Origin: Nautilus pompilius
Taxonomy: Eukaryota; Mollusca; Cephalopoda; Nautilida; Nautilidae
Assembly (NCBI GenBank): GCA_018389105.1
Contig: JACATO010002451.1
Location: forward strand, 3,054,501-3,118,500
Length of the DNA: 64,000 nucleotides
Reading direction: 5' to 3'
The notes beneath the pieces were generated by a model that was given only the letters and a program-made list of their open reading frames with translations, did no database searches and was not told the DNA's origin. The position numbers and the translations under genes were made by a program. How positions within the stretch are numbered: the stretch's first letter is position 1; the number at the start of each line of letters is the position of its first letter. Positions 36,650 through 49,900 of this stretch are shown in pieces.

Positions 36650-38145
36650 ACATAATGTGTGGAAGAACTCCGACAAGGTAAGAAAAAGTCTTTCCGTTTT
36701 GGGATCCCTATGATCTGGAGGGAACCTCGACATCACAGTGATGACTGTTACTTTTGTTCGTGTAACTTACAGGGGTTCAATCTAAAAAATAAGAAAGAAA
36801 TTTTCTATCCGAACCTCTCGTCAGCAATACGCCCTGTACCTCATGGCCCAGGTATACCAGTACCTTTACCTCCAGAAAAACTAGAGGACACGCCTGAAGA
36901 CTGAAAAAGAAGGCCAAGATTCTGATGAGGACTTTCACGATGTTTCAGGCAGCAGCGAGCCCCAACTTTTTTCACAGCTTGAATTGAATGACTTAGTCAG
37001 AAACTTGGATCTTCCTAAAGATGCAGCAGAACTGTTAGGCTCTAGGTTATAGGAAAAGAACTTGTTGTCCCCTGGTACCTCTTTCTCAAGGTTTAGAAAT
37101 AGAGAAAAATATTTCATTCCCTTTTCTAATGAAGGTGACCTGGTTTATTGTAGCGATGTCCTTGGACTGATGGAGATACAGTATGACGTGAATGAGTGGG
37201 AGCTCTTTATTGACTCATCAAAAAGAAGCCTCAAAGCAGTGCTTCTCCACAATGGCAGCAAGTACGCTTCAGTACCAGTAGGGCATTCTGTGTATCTGAA
37301 AGAATGCCACGAGAATTTAACCTTAATTCTCACCGAACTGAAATACAAGGATCATGGATGGACTGCGGCGATCTGAAAGTAATTTCCATGCTTCTTGGAC
37401 AGCAGGGAGGATACACCAAGTACCCCTGCTTCTTGTGTGAATGGGACAGCCGGGATAGGGGCCAACACTGGATCAAAAAGGAGTGGCCGTGTAGGGTAGA
37501 ATTAGAACCTGGAAGCAAAAATGTAGTACGGGAAAGTTTAGTTGATCCAATTTAAGTCCTCTTGCCTCCACTTCATATCAAGCCTGGACCAATGAAACCA
37601 TTTGTAAAGGCTCTGTCAAAAGAAGGAGAGTGTTTTAAATACCGGCGCAACAAGTTTCTGGAACTGTCAGAAGCAAAAGTGAAAGGTGTTTTCGTCCTTC
37701 CAGATATTCGGAAACTTCTGAAAGATGATCATGATGTGTTTGAAACAAAAATGGAAACAGTTGAAAAAGAGGTCTGGAAAACTTTCAAAGAAGTTGTACA
37801 GAAATTTCTTGGGAACTATAAGGATCCCAACTTTAAGTGTATTGTGGAAAACATGCTGATGAAATTCAAAGACTTGGGTTGTTCGATGAGCTTGAAGGTG
37901 CACTTCCTGAATTCTCATTTATACTTCCCCGAAAATCTTGGTGCTGTTAGTGAAGAGTAGGGGGAAATATTTCATCAAGATATCAAGGAGATGGAACGCA
38001 GATACCAGAGTAGGTGGAACGTCGACATGATTGTGGATTCTTGTTGGATGCTGCACAGAGAAGAGCCGCAAGCTGCCTACAAGAGAAAAAGTACCAAAAG
38101 GAGCTTTGAGGGAAAACGGAAAAGGCAGTATGGGGACTTGTAAAG
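36650..38145 (+). pseudogene. Broken copy of a multi-copy zinc-finger-like ORF family, probably mobile
   Basis: A long, mostly open plus-strand frame can be followed through several breaks: a frameshift near 36903, a TAG near 37050, frameshifts near 37320-37370, a TAA near 37553 and a TAG near 37958. Recognisable pieces are MIWREPRHHSDDCYFCSCN, YPNLSSAIRPVPHGPGIPVP, then IQYDVNEWELFIDSSKRSLK, YTKYPCFLCEWDSRDRGQHW, HIKPGPMKPFVKAL, and near the end YQSRWNVDMIVDSCWMLHRE with KRKSTKRSFEGKRKRQ. I have a memory of similar repeated uncharacterised proteins in arthropods and cnidarians. I do not know the transposon class or function. CxxC pairs in CYFC and CFLC suggest zinc binding. Confidence 0.6.
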
Positions 38146-38149
38146 GTAA

Positions 38150-38424
38150 ATGTTGAGAACGTTTTTCTATCAATAATTTTGTAAATGAAACTATTTAAAA
38201 AATTTTTTTTGCAAATAAATGTTTCAGCCAGAATACGTATTAATAATCTCTTTTCCCATATTTCATATTTTCGGATTCACTTTGTGAAAAATCCTTACGT
38301 GATAGAGAAAAATAGTGATCATATTTGAAATCAGCACACCAAATAACGTAAAAATCAGTTATAACATTGCAGACAGTTTTCAACGACCCAAATTTTTCAG
38401 GCCTGTGTTATTGGTAGCCCCTAA

Positions 38425-38456
<32 letters not shown>

Positions 38457-41100
38457 AAAACCCTTACTTGGCATTAAAACCCATGTGTTTTGTACCCCTA
38501 ATCTAGCGTTCAGAAGAATAAGTTTGTAATGGAGAAGATAAACTTTTTGTCCGACAGCATCTCCCAAGTAAATGTCTTGGCTGATGATGTCACGGTGGCG
38601 ATCTTCAACGTGTCTATATGAATTTAAAAGTCTGGCACAAATTTGATGACACCTGAACTGAAATCTGTCCTAAATTTTTCACAGTTCATCATGGTAATTT
38701 TAGAAACAGGTACATCAGCCAACTCGACATAAAAGGGACAAAGCACCGGAAGATAAATTTTAAAAAAATTTCTTTTATCATTGTATTCCTACCAAAAATA
38801 TTTATTATTGTTGTTGTTGTGAAGGTCAGACATGATGTTCAGCAGCGCTCACTGTACCGTGCCTCTCTCTGGTCAGATGTCAGAGAAAATGGTAATCAGA
38901 TTTCTTCGGAAACCCCAAACGGATTTTAAAAAAAGATGAAGTAGAATCTTTTCCTGCAGATAACTTCCTGTTATCCGGAGACTTTAAATCTATCCTCCAT
39001 TCTAAATAGCCAGGATCTGGTTATTAAATATAGGGCCTTCTGTGTGGTCCGGTGCAACTGCAGACATTGAATCCATACAGATGGGTTGAGATCTAAATAT
39101 TCCGTAGTTAAATAGCATAGCCACCTTTCTGATAGGCGCAGTGTAACTACTAGGACAAACCGTGTGTATATTAGAAATAATCTGTCTTCTCCTTTAGGAT
39201 GTAATCCATGAGATTCTCTCCTGGAATGATCATTCACAAGTAAAATTAGCCGTTAGCTTTGGTTAGTGAGGGGCGGTTGTAAGTTAAACAACTAAGTTCT
39301 AACAGATTATGTTGATGCTATCGAAGGTATAGGAGAACGCAAAAATTCTTGATTTTGCGGACCCCTCGCACGGTGGAACGAGAGAGGTGTTGCACTACCT
39401 GAGATAATCGGTGTAACTTTATATATAAGACAGCAATCCTAATATGCTGCATCACCTTGGCACTGTGAGTGTTAGTGGAACTTCTAACAGAAATACCTCA
39501 GTTTGTGATCTTAAAGAAGAGATCCTAAATTCATACAGCTCAGATGTGGATAGGATCGATGCCATTGAACAGGAGCTATAGAAATAAACCAAAGAAAAGA
39601 AAGGGCCCACAGGGATAGAGGGGTGGGCTGGGGAAAGCTAGGACTAGCTATAAAATCATGCACGGCCTAAAAATGGCCAGAGAAATTCAGCAGTATCCGA
39701 AACTGAGCAGTAGTTTGGAGATGCGTCACCGATAAAAATTATGGGTATTTATTTTTTCCCTAAATAAGTGAACTAATGTAGATAACAGTAACTGGCAGCA
39801 GCCATTTGAACAGCTTAAAACTGAAGGGCTGCCATGACAAGGAAACTGTATCGGATGAGCTAATTAGTCAGGATCCTGTTGAGTCTGCGAGGTCGTCGAA
39901 GACCAGATGATTGACTTTATCTGGCAAAGGTGAAAACACCTGATAAATAAACTGGCCGTTTGTTCCCGGGGGACCTCGAAGAAACAGCCTTCACGGAGAA
40001 CTGTTGGATTCTGGGATAATAATCACCCCCCTCTAAAGTCACAACGCAAAATATTGATAGAATTTCGGTTCCATTGCTTAAAAGATAAAACTTTTAAATA
40101 TGAAGCAATCCAGAAGACCATTTCCATTGGATTACCTCCTGAAATTCTCGTAAAAGAAAAAAAGAAAGGAGGGGGTTGTGTTAAAAATCACACTTTCGAA
40201 GTGCGCCAAAACAACGTACACGACGTTCTCCCTACCAGAGCTAATATGCACAAGTGGAAGTTGATAAACTATGCAGAATCTTAGACGATCGGTGCCTTAT
40301 GCCCGTTTTGGTCCAATCCCGTCGAGCTGGTGTGCTCCAAGATTATTTATATTCCACAGAAATCATGAACTGAGTGTGCACGCTCTCAACAAACCCAGCG
40401 CCCTCTGACGAGGAACTTTCCGGACTGATGATTAATTAATAATATGTTCCAACACCGACCGAAACTTACTCTAATTCTGCGCATTTAAGAGAGCTCACAC
40501 GGTCTCCCTCTCCTTTCGTAAGGCGAGAGAAGAAAAACAAAACTACAAGCCAATCATTTATTTATTTTTCAGGATAAGTTTGAATTGTTTTCTCACGACA
40601 CGAAATGCATTTCTTTCTAATTTTCTTCGTTGATTTTTCATTCAGAATATCGGATGTAAACCATCGATGTTCGAGGAACCGAAGAAAGAAGAGAGTTAAT
40701 CTCGTTCTTTCTTGATTAAGGAACAAGGAAAGAGTGAACTGAAACGAGCACCTGGCTAACACGTGACAATACGAGCTTTCAAAGAAAAAAAAAATTGTTC
40801 ATTAACTTCAACGGCTACGACGGCCGAACATGGAACCGATCTAGCTACGCCTCTTAAGTTTTAATATATCAAACCCCCCTCCCCATCCCCAAAAAGGCCC
40901 CTGGGGTGAGGCAAGATTGTTTTATTTGTTTTTAATAGCAATGCGCATTCCTGCTGCTGTCATATTATTGATGTTTATTGTCATCTCCATCTTGATAGTA
41001 CCGAGGAACGCTGGCGGTTTCCATTTACCCAGATCTTTGTTGTTCTAGATTCCTGTACTCGACACCTTTCTTTCCAGTCAGGGACAAACAGAGAAGGTGT
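38150..41100. other. Intergenic, no gene recognised
   Basis: Mixed composition. A 76-codon plus frame at 40054-40284 (EFRFHCLKDKTFKYEAIQKT) faintly recalls LINE ORF1 proteins but is too weak to call. No other supported feature apart from the microsatellite. Confidence 0.45.
38425..38456. repeat. (GT)n(TA)n microsatellite
   Basis: A GT run followed directly by a TA run. Confidence 0.95.
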
Positions 41101-41129
41101 AGACAGACTCTCGTGGTTTCCTCTTCGCC

Positions 41130-41260
41130 TGCTGACATCACCACCAGGGGGCGGGCCGGTGACGTCATGCGGAGGCGGGCCAAAAATAGCGCGTGACGTC
41201 ACCGCGGCGCTCCGTATAAGCGCGCGTTCGCGGCCCCCGGTCGGTGTCCCTCTGTTGATT
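41130..41260 (+). promoter_or_regulatory. CREBL2: CREBL2 promoter: two perfect CREs, TATA-like word, CTCF-like motif
   Basis: Palindromic TGACGTCA occurs at 41160-41167 and 41194-41201, with a related TGACATCA at about 41133-41140. CCACCAGGGGGCGGG (41141-41155) closely matches the CTCF core. TATAAG at 41215-41220 lies 14 bases after the second CRE. The region up to about 41650 is CpG-rich, unlike its flanks, and the next plus-strand gene is the CREBL2-like one. The transcription start and first noncoding exon are inferred, not seen; CAG|GTGGGT at about 41630 is one candidate donor. Confidence 0.6.
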
Positions 41261-41659
41261 CACACCACAGCGATGTATTTCACTAATGACCGATCAAGGC
41301 GGGAATAAAATAACCGACGCGACAGAAGAGGAAACTGAAATAAAGGTCAGGCGAAACTTTCTTATCGCCCCCCCCTCCTCACCTCTGTTGATGGCGTCTT
41401 AAAGATCGAGACTAATTAATGGCCGCCGGTGACGTGCGCGATGGCAGACGAGATTAATATACCTCTCGGAGACAGTAAAAAGCGCCGTTTGTGAGGCACC
41501 CGCTCGTCACAGGTTGTAGGTTACTAAGTCGGCCGTTCGTACAAGGGAGCCATTATACGCGCGACAGTCTATTTATAGCGGGGTATATATGTATATACTG
41601 GGGTGGTTGGGCGGCCATCTGCCATTCTGCAGGTGGGTCCGGACAAAGAGAGGATCTCA

Positions 41660-43793
41660 CGTTTTAATGTAACAACGATAGCGCTGTTCCCTACCTGGAA
41701 ATAAACAACAACAGGACGGACTTCTTGTGTTCAGTAGGGTAAATGGCCGCGTAGACTGGGCCCCTCAAGGCCCGGACAAAAAAAAAAAAAAAAAAACCCT
41801 ACCGACAGTATTATCATTTCTGAAACGGGGTTTGTTTTTATTTTATTATTATTATCCCTGTTCGGCTTTGTGTCCTGGAAAAGGAAAGGTCCACGCTTAA
41901 ATATTTGCAAAATATCCCGAAGTTTCTTCCTCAGAAAAGTCTCTCTGAGGACGACCGCTTAGCTCAAAGAAAAACAGAAACAAGACTGCGCAGCTGAGAG
42001 CAGGCCAGGCCAGCTGGATCCCGTCCCCGTCCCTCGGTTACTTCTGTTCGGTGATGATGCCCGCCACGACCCTTTTCTTGCATACTTGTAATATCGAAAT
42101 GGGACGTATGGGGGTATCCAAGGCCGTTTCTGTGTTTTAAATGTGCTAGCGCAGGAAACTACCATAAACAACTCTATGTAGAGTCCCCTCTGTGGCAGGA
42201 GGGGTGTAGGCACGCAAATACTCTTATTATTGTTGTTGTTGTTATTATTATTGTTAACCATTCCTGTTCTTCAACTGTACTTATGTAATTTTTAAAAAAA
42301 CTCAGCTGATATACGTAAATTATATATTTGTTATTAAAGCCCAACATTACTATGGACCGAATTCGTTTCTACCCGCCTCACCAGCCAACCTACATACTTT
42401 ACTATATTCAGGAGTGGCGGCGGTTCCTTCAGTGAGAATTAAAATAAATAAAACTAAAGTTATAATTTGCCTTGGTTCCACAAATATATTAACGTCACCG
42501 ACCACCACAAGGAGCGAATATTAACATAATGAGCAGTCTTTCCGACATTAATAATGCTTTATTAAAATGTTTAATTCAAATTTCCAGTCAGTCAGTAAAT
42601 AAATCAGGCCTTTCGTTCTGTATGTATGAGATAAAATGTCTGCCAAAAACGAGAGACTGTAGTATTAGTGTTATAATCAGGTAGTGGAATGTCTGTCAAA
42701 GGTGAACAAGAACAAAGCCCTTTCCATTGAGGTCCAATAAAAAGGGAAAACTGGTTTTAAAACAAAGTAGCTTTTACCAAAAAAGAAAAAAAGTCTCTAA
42801 TCTCAGATTTAGAAAAGTATGTCAGGCAGATACCACTGAAGAACCTCTTCCTCATATCTGTGTGCAGATGATTCTTATTCTTATACTCACGACCCTTTGA
42901 TGTATGATGTGCCAAAGGTGTGAAAACAAAGTTTCTTTTAAAACTTCAATATTGCTCTTGAGAAAACATCTGTAGACCCAGGTGAGCAAAAGAAGCCACT
43001 TTAATCTTTCTTGAAATTACATGTATTACTGATTGTTCTCTAAACCTTTGAGATGCTCGCTCAGATATCTTCCTGTAATGTGGGGAACAAAAAACAACAT
43101 AACCATTTTCACACAGGCTAAGTATTGTATTTTTCTGCAATCATTAGTGTCTACAACTGGCGACACAGGTTGCATAGTACTATGATTACTATTAACAAGT
43201 GTTGCCATTCCTTGTCACTACTATCAAATCTCTGGGAGAGAGCCCACACCAATGGACTGACACAGAAAATTGGGAAAAAATCACAAGTAAGCCATTTGCC
43301 TGCCAAACTCATATTTGGTGACACGACAAGAAAACTGCTATTAAAAACTGATAAAACTTTAATCAGAAACTTTTTGGGGGGGTTAATGGAGTTTCAAAAA
43401 AACAAATTGTTTTATCACTTAAAATTAGCTAAAGAAAGAGTATATTTGAATCTCAGTTGATGCATGGAGATGTCAATGCACTATAGCTTCCTATAACTTT
43501 TTAAAGCAGAATTAAAAAATTAAAGAGCAGGTTCTGTCAGCTTTATGAACTACTTCCATTACTCGTTATGCTTCCATCACCACTGCTTATATTCTGTAAT
43601 GATTATGAAAACTCCAGTGCATAAAAAGAAAAAAACAGAAAACCTCCAGTGGCTGCTGTCTGTATGACTTTATTAGATAAGGTGTGTAGATTTAGTAAAA
43701 GGGTTATATTTCTTTTTCATTTTATCCAAGACCTTAACTTTCAGAATAACAGTTAAGGCTTAGGTTGTAATAATCTTTATTTTTAAATTTCAG
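41660..43793 (+). other. Presumed first intron of CREBL2
   Basis: AT-rich beyond 41800, with an A-run at 41780 and ATT repeats near 42220-42255. Two frames of 60-110 codons around 42946-43460 show no family resemblance. No exon recognised. Confidence 0.5.
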
Positions 43794-43997
43794 AAGATGT
43801 CTGGTGAGCGGCCAGTGAAACGAGCTGGTCGTCGAGGACGAAAGCCATCCAAAATTGACACAAAAGCTCGGCTGGAACGGAGCAGACAGAGTGCCCGAGA
43901 ATGTCGGGCAAGGAAAAAGCTGAGATATCAGTACCTGGAAGAACTGGTTGTCCTTCGGGAGCGATCTATATTGTCTTTGAGAGGAGAACTGGAGAAG
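43794..43997 (+). CDS. CREBL2: CREBL2 bZIP exon
   Basis: The acceptor is TTTTTAAATTTCAG and the donor GAGAAG|GTAAAC. The ATG is the second codon-sized triplet of the exon (43797). The start MSGERPVKRAGRRGRKPSKI corresponds to the human N-terminus, so translation from this ATG is plausible, although an upstream exon could add residues. Confidence 0.92.
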
Positions 43998-46900
43998 GTA
44001 AACACATTTATTCTATTTATTCCTCAATTATTTAATAATTTGACAGCAACTCTGAATGATAGAAGCACAACTGTGTTTTGGAATAAAAATTAAGTTAGAA
44101 TGACTCCCTTTTTCAACAAATTAAATATCTAAATAAATTCATTAAAACAACTTCAGATTCATGCAGTAAAGTCCACAAAAATATTAGTATATTAGACCAA
44201 AAGATAATGAAACAGGAGTGTAAATATTATGTGATTGGAACTCCTGAGCCTGCTAGTCAAATGATGTGACATAAAAAAATGAAGATGTTCAGTAATTTAC
44301 TCAGCTATGACTAAATTTTGAGTGTGGAATTATGGGACTTTTTCCATAATAAGCAATGAGTTGCAGAGTTGTCAACTCTTGTATCAGAGTAGTAAGAACC
44401 AGGGTTCTTGGGTTACAAATCATGGTCAGTTGGCTTCAGGGTAAAGCCCTGGTGAAATGCCAAAGTGGGCAGAGAAGGGAAATGATTTCTGATATTTTTG
44501 ACACTAATGTTACATGTTTTTACTGTTTATTTGCTAGTATTCAGAAACATCTTCACAAACCATACTAAAATAAAAGGAATAAAATAAAATAGAGCAAACA
44601 TTATGCAAATGACAAACAGCATTTGTTTTATGGATATCAAGAAACAACAAACCATGTTAAGTTAGAATATCAAATTTTCACTTCTTGTGGAATCTATTAT
44701 GTTTTCTTGATGAGTAGATTCAGACTTGGCCATTTTAATGATAAGGAGAGACATCGTCATGCCATTCATTGGCCGGCTGTACCTGTTCAGTCTTGTTCTC
44801 TCCTAACCATATTAAACACACTTTTCACTAGCATTGGAATGAGGGGTTACTAGGACAAGTTTTGCTCTCTGAAGGTTCTTCAAACCTGTCAGATCACCAC
44901 ATGATGATGGCTGTCATCTAAGGGTTGAATTTGTAAAAAGAGGAGCATGCTGCTATGGAGAGATTTCACCTTCAAGAGTTCAAAGGGTGCTAGTTTATCT
45001 TTTGTTAGTCATCCAACAAACAGGTTCTCATCTGGCAAATGATTCTCTATTGACTAAAAATTAACATCTGTAGCTACTGGGTGACCTTTGGCCTCCACTT
45101 TGACAAACTTTTCAACAACTTTCTCAGAATTTAATTAATTTGAAAATAAACAGAAAAAATTGCAGAGATCTTTGCATTGAAGAAATATGTTGAAAGTGGG
45201 GAACTCAGGTGGTACTGATTGGTAAAACATAAGGTACACTTCAGTCATGAGGTTTTAAAAAAATGAATTTGAATCTCTTGAGTATTGGATGGCCCTTGCC
45301 AGCAGTTTTTGACTAACTTTTGCTGACATCAAATAATTCCAAGTTTATGACATTGTTCTTACAAGGCTGATCCATTTTCACCACCTATTCATAACCAACT
45401 ACACAAAAGGCATTAAAGGCAGTTTATCTCCATGTAGATTTGTCAAACGAGTAGAACGTATTTATGCAGAAGTCTTCTACATCAGAATTTGCTATTGGAA
45501 GGAATCTGAAGCTTTGCAAGTCAATTTGTTCATAAGATGACAAGATTAAAGTAGCATAGTTCAACTTATTGCACCATTCATTTTTGAATTTCTCTTGCCA
45601 AAATTAGCACTAGTGTCATACAAAGTTTTTCTATTGATTTACAAATGCACAAAAAAATAGTTAATTTTTGAAAATTTTGATACTTCATAGATTACCATGT
45701 TGTTGTTTTTTTGCAGTTTTGTTTTCTTTTTGACTGGAGAGCTTTGGCATTGCAAATGTGTTCAAGAGGTATTCCAAATTGAAATTTTACTGAAAAATAT
45801 ATAATGGAGTAAATTAAACTAGTTTATTTACAGACTTGACTTTAAGAGAAAGGTGAAAGAAGAGTTAGAATCTTTTGACTTTTAATGAAACTTGGAATGT
45901 GTTTCTGAGAGTTTCTAATTAAAATCACAGATTTTGTCTAAAATGCCAACTTAATCTTTGTAGTTGGACAAGATGGAAGAATAAACAGGTGTATACTACA
46001 GTGTTACAGCTAGGTTTTCAAACGGGCATGGTAAATATTATAAAACAGGGCACATTGCGTGCAGTCACGGTGCGGAAGCATGGTATTGTGGGCACATTTA
46101 TTTGCATTAATGACAAGACAAATTTGATAAATAACAGTTTAATACTAGTATGATGTAGGTGTTAAGTGAAGTATTACTAACTTATGCAATCATACAAACC
46201 TACAAGTTCACATTTATTTGCAACAAAGTCAATGCACGTATATATACATTTACAAGTTCTCATAATATAATGAAATGCAATAGCTTTAATTGACGACCTT
46301 GAATTAGGCTAGATTGTATGTTAAAACGTTGAAGAAAAATACTCTTAAGACTGCCGCTCTTTTGTTAGGTCTTTTGTGTACTCGTGCTATGCTTCGAAGC
46401 GTAAACTAAATGGCATATAATGCGCACGCGCACAAGTTACAACTCCGCAGAGCGGCTGGAAAATTCCCGCCAGGGGACGCTCAAAAAGTTCTGCATGCGG
46501 CGGTTGTATACCTGTACAAAAAGGAAAATCGGGCTTTGTGTTTTGCACCATTTGGGGCATGGCATTGTAAATTTAGGGCATGTCATTGTACAAAGAGGCA
46601 TGGCGTGGCGCCATGCTAAAAAGGGCTAGCTGGAACTCTGTACTATATCTTTCAGGAATATTATTTATCAGGTGTACTTTTAAGCTTATTTCTAACAATT
46701 GGAAATGGAGGTGCTTGGTGTGAATCTGCTTTTCATCTATGATTTCTGTGATGGCAAATGGTGAACCGTGATAAGATAAATCAGAGTTTGGCTACAGGTG
46801 AACTGCATTGGAAAAGAAGCTATAGAACTTCCAATGGTAATTCAGTTTGTCAAAAACAGATAATCTTTTATACCAGTTGTCTTTTCTTTAATTCTATTAA

Positions 46901-49900
46901 ACAAAATACATTAAAAAATGTCCAAGTATTAAAAATATTGACCACAGATGATGTTTAAAGGATCCTTTAAAATGGTTCTTTAGGAGTATACCTGTGTGCA
47001 TCTTTTTTATTTATGCAAAATGTGAAAATGAGCTAGTAATTAGTAATTAAGACATGACTGAAGCTTTGTGGTTGGAATTTTTTGTATGAAAGGAAGGATG
47101 GGTGAGAAATGGATTTTAACTAACTTGAATTCTTCTAAGAAAGTTGAGAGGAATGATAGTTAAATATTTTTGGAAGAAAAAAAGGCATCAACCAAAAATT
47201 ACTGTCAGATCTTATTTAATTTCTGTATTTGCATGTTAACAAGTGTACCAGGGACTCACGTTCAAATGAAATCTGGCTGGAATAGCATTGCTATCCATAA
47301 TATTATTTGGCTCCTGATTTTACTTGGACATTTGTCCCTAGTATTAAATGCATAATGAGTTTCACACTGGTGCAGTAAGTTAGGTGGATGAGGAAAGGTA
47401 ATAGTAGAATCCGCTTTATTTGAGACAAAAAGATAGGTTTTAGGCTAGATTTGTTATATTTGGTGAGGACTTTTAGATTCAAGTACAATTTACCTATTCT
47501 ACCCTGAGTTCTCTATCAGACCTGTTGAACTAATGATAGTTTAGAGAGATTTATCATTATTCTCATGACTAGATGCAAAATAATTTTCAAACTCAGATTA
47601 CCTCCCACAAATGCTACATAAGAAAGCTTATTTTCCAACATTATATATATATATGATTTGTCTTGTCCTGATGTTAAGTAAATCTTTTATAATAATAATA
47701 AAGCAGGTTTTTTTCCACATCTATCTAAAAGTATGTCACCACTAAAATTGAAAGTAAGTAGAAAAAATAGTAAATAATTAGAAATTATGTTACTAATATG
47801 GATTGATATTTGATTTGATGTTGACTAAAAAATTTTTGCTTTTAAAAAAACCAATTATATTGTGCTTAATTTTAATAACAATTTTTAAAAAGAAAATAAA
47901 TTTTATAAGGGAGATAAACTATTTTCAGACACTTAAACGATTAAGTTATCTCCCTTACACAAGGGAATTTAGAGTAGGCATTGAACTGAACAACTTTCCT
48001 CAAGACTATAAACTTAAAAAAAAAATCAAATGTAAATGAGATTAGAGTGACTGAGTTGTGATTTGTATCTAAGGAAATGCTTAGGTGTCATTCTTTAAAA
48101 TGCATGGGCTGTTTGTTCAACACTTTTTTTTTATTGTTTCTCTGCACAATTTCAATAATTATGATTTGTCAGACCTATACCAGTTTTTTTTTTTTTTTAA
48201 AAGAATGCACTTGCATACAAATGTAGTGACTGGTTTGAGTTCTTCTGACTTCATTATTGTCATCTCAAAAATCTGAATGTAAACAAATTTTTCAAGCTTT
48301 AGCTATTATGTGATATAGGTATACTATTTCTTGCTGTAGGATGAGTTATTATACCGTAAAGTTTTGAAATTTTATGGCTATAAGCTGGCAGTGGATGAAA
48401 TGATATTTTCTTTGCATTAGGAGTAAGCAAACTATTTTTGATGATCTTTGTTTCACTCAGTGTATTACAACATTTTACAGTAATATGATATGTAGAATCA
48501 GCATTCATTAATTTCAGATTTGATATAATGTATTGTATAAATGAATAAATTCAGTAATTTTCAGAAAACAAAATAATTAAAACAGATAGAGAAAATGTAT
48601 TGGTAATATAAAAATTTCATTTTTAATCAGATCTAGAACATTTTGCTATTTGTAGACATGCCCATCCTTATAATTTTTTAAACCATAGGATATAATCAAG
48701 AATTAGTATGTGCATCACCAGATTTTAGTCTAGTTTAAAAACTGAATGTGCAACTTTGGGCAAGCCGAAATCACAAATTGCTATGAAGTTTAGTTTTGAA
48801 TTTGATGATGCATACTAGTGCCTACAGCATACTTAAGTCTATCAACCTTAAAAATGTAATTTCTTTCATTTTACAATCATAAATTTCAAAATATTACAAA
48901 TATGAACTAAATGTATAGCAAAAATATTTTCCATAATTTGTTAGATCCAATAAAAGCTGCCTAATAGCTTTCTTGACTTGGTTATCTTTGTTTAAATTGG
49001 CATAACTGCCAAACTGTCTTGATTTGATGATAACCACTGCATATGTGCCTGACATCACATTTTGCTTTAGAAACTATTACTTCAGACACAAAATATTATT
49101 TACATATAAACTGTATTTTTGTTGTTGTTGTTGTTGTTATAGCAAATTTATTAGTACACAGCAACTACTCTAGGTAAATATTACATTTGTAACTATTATT
49201 TATGTAAAACAATCTTAACATGGATTTTGCATCTTTTTAGAAATAAAGCAATTTCTTTCAACAAACTACAGTTTAAGGATTTACTTTAATTTTGATGCAT
49301 ACTTTTCTTGGAACTGCTTGGACTGTTTACCAAATGTCAGGGCTCAACATTAAATCTAATGTTTGAAAAGAAAAAAAAAATTTAAAAAAACCTAGCAGCT
49401 TAGCAGGGAGGAAGATTATATAAAGCTGATGACTTCAAAGTTTCATCTTGGAAGTAAAAAAAAAAAAAAGCTTGTACAAACAAACTAATTTTGAAATAAT
49501 GTTGTGGATTGTTATGCCATACTAACACTGACAAGTAGTGGGAAGTCAGCTTAGGCTTCAGGATATCAAACTGGATTGAAAACTAGAAGATAAACCACAC
49601 TATCTACAGTTCAAGCCAAACTTAATTTGTCAAAAAATTCCATTAGAAGAAAGGTGAAGTGAAGCGGTTAAGTGTTTTACATTTTAGAAGTTTAAATTGC
49701 CAGTATGTGAGGATTTTCACAAAACATTTGTTGAAATTTTCATAAGTAGTATTCATAGTTTTGCAGTTGTGGCAATTGTGATGTTATCTGTGAGCCTTGG
49801 TTTAGAAATAGTAATAATAAATGAAAACAATGGTAACTTCTTTTTCTTCACAAACTCTCAAATGTGTACTGGTCTTGTTTCTTAAATTTTAACCTGTAGA

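Noticed and set aside
40054-40284. Possible LINE ORF1 fragment (EFRFHCLKDKTFKYEAIQKT)
   Set aside because: The resemblance is limited to a short stretch, and no reverse transcriptase remnant was found nearby.
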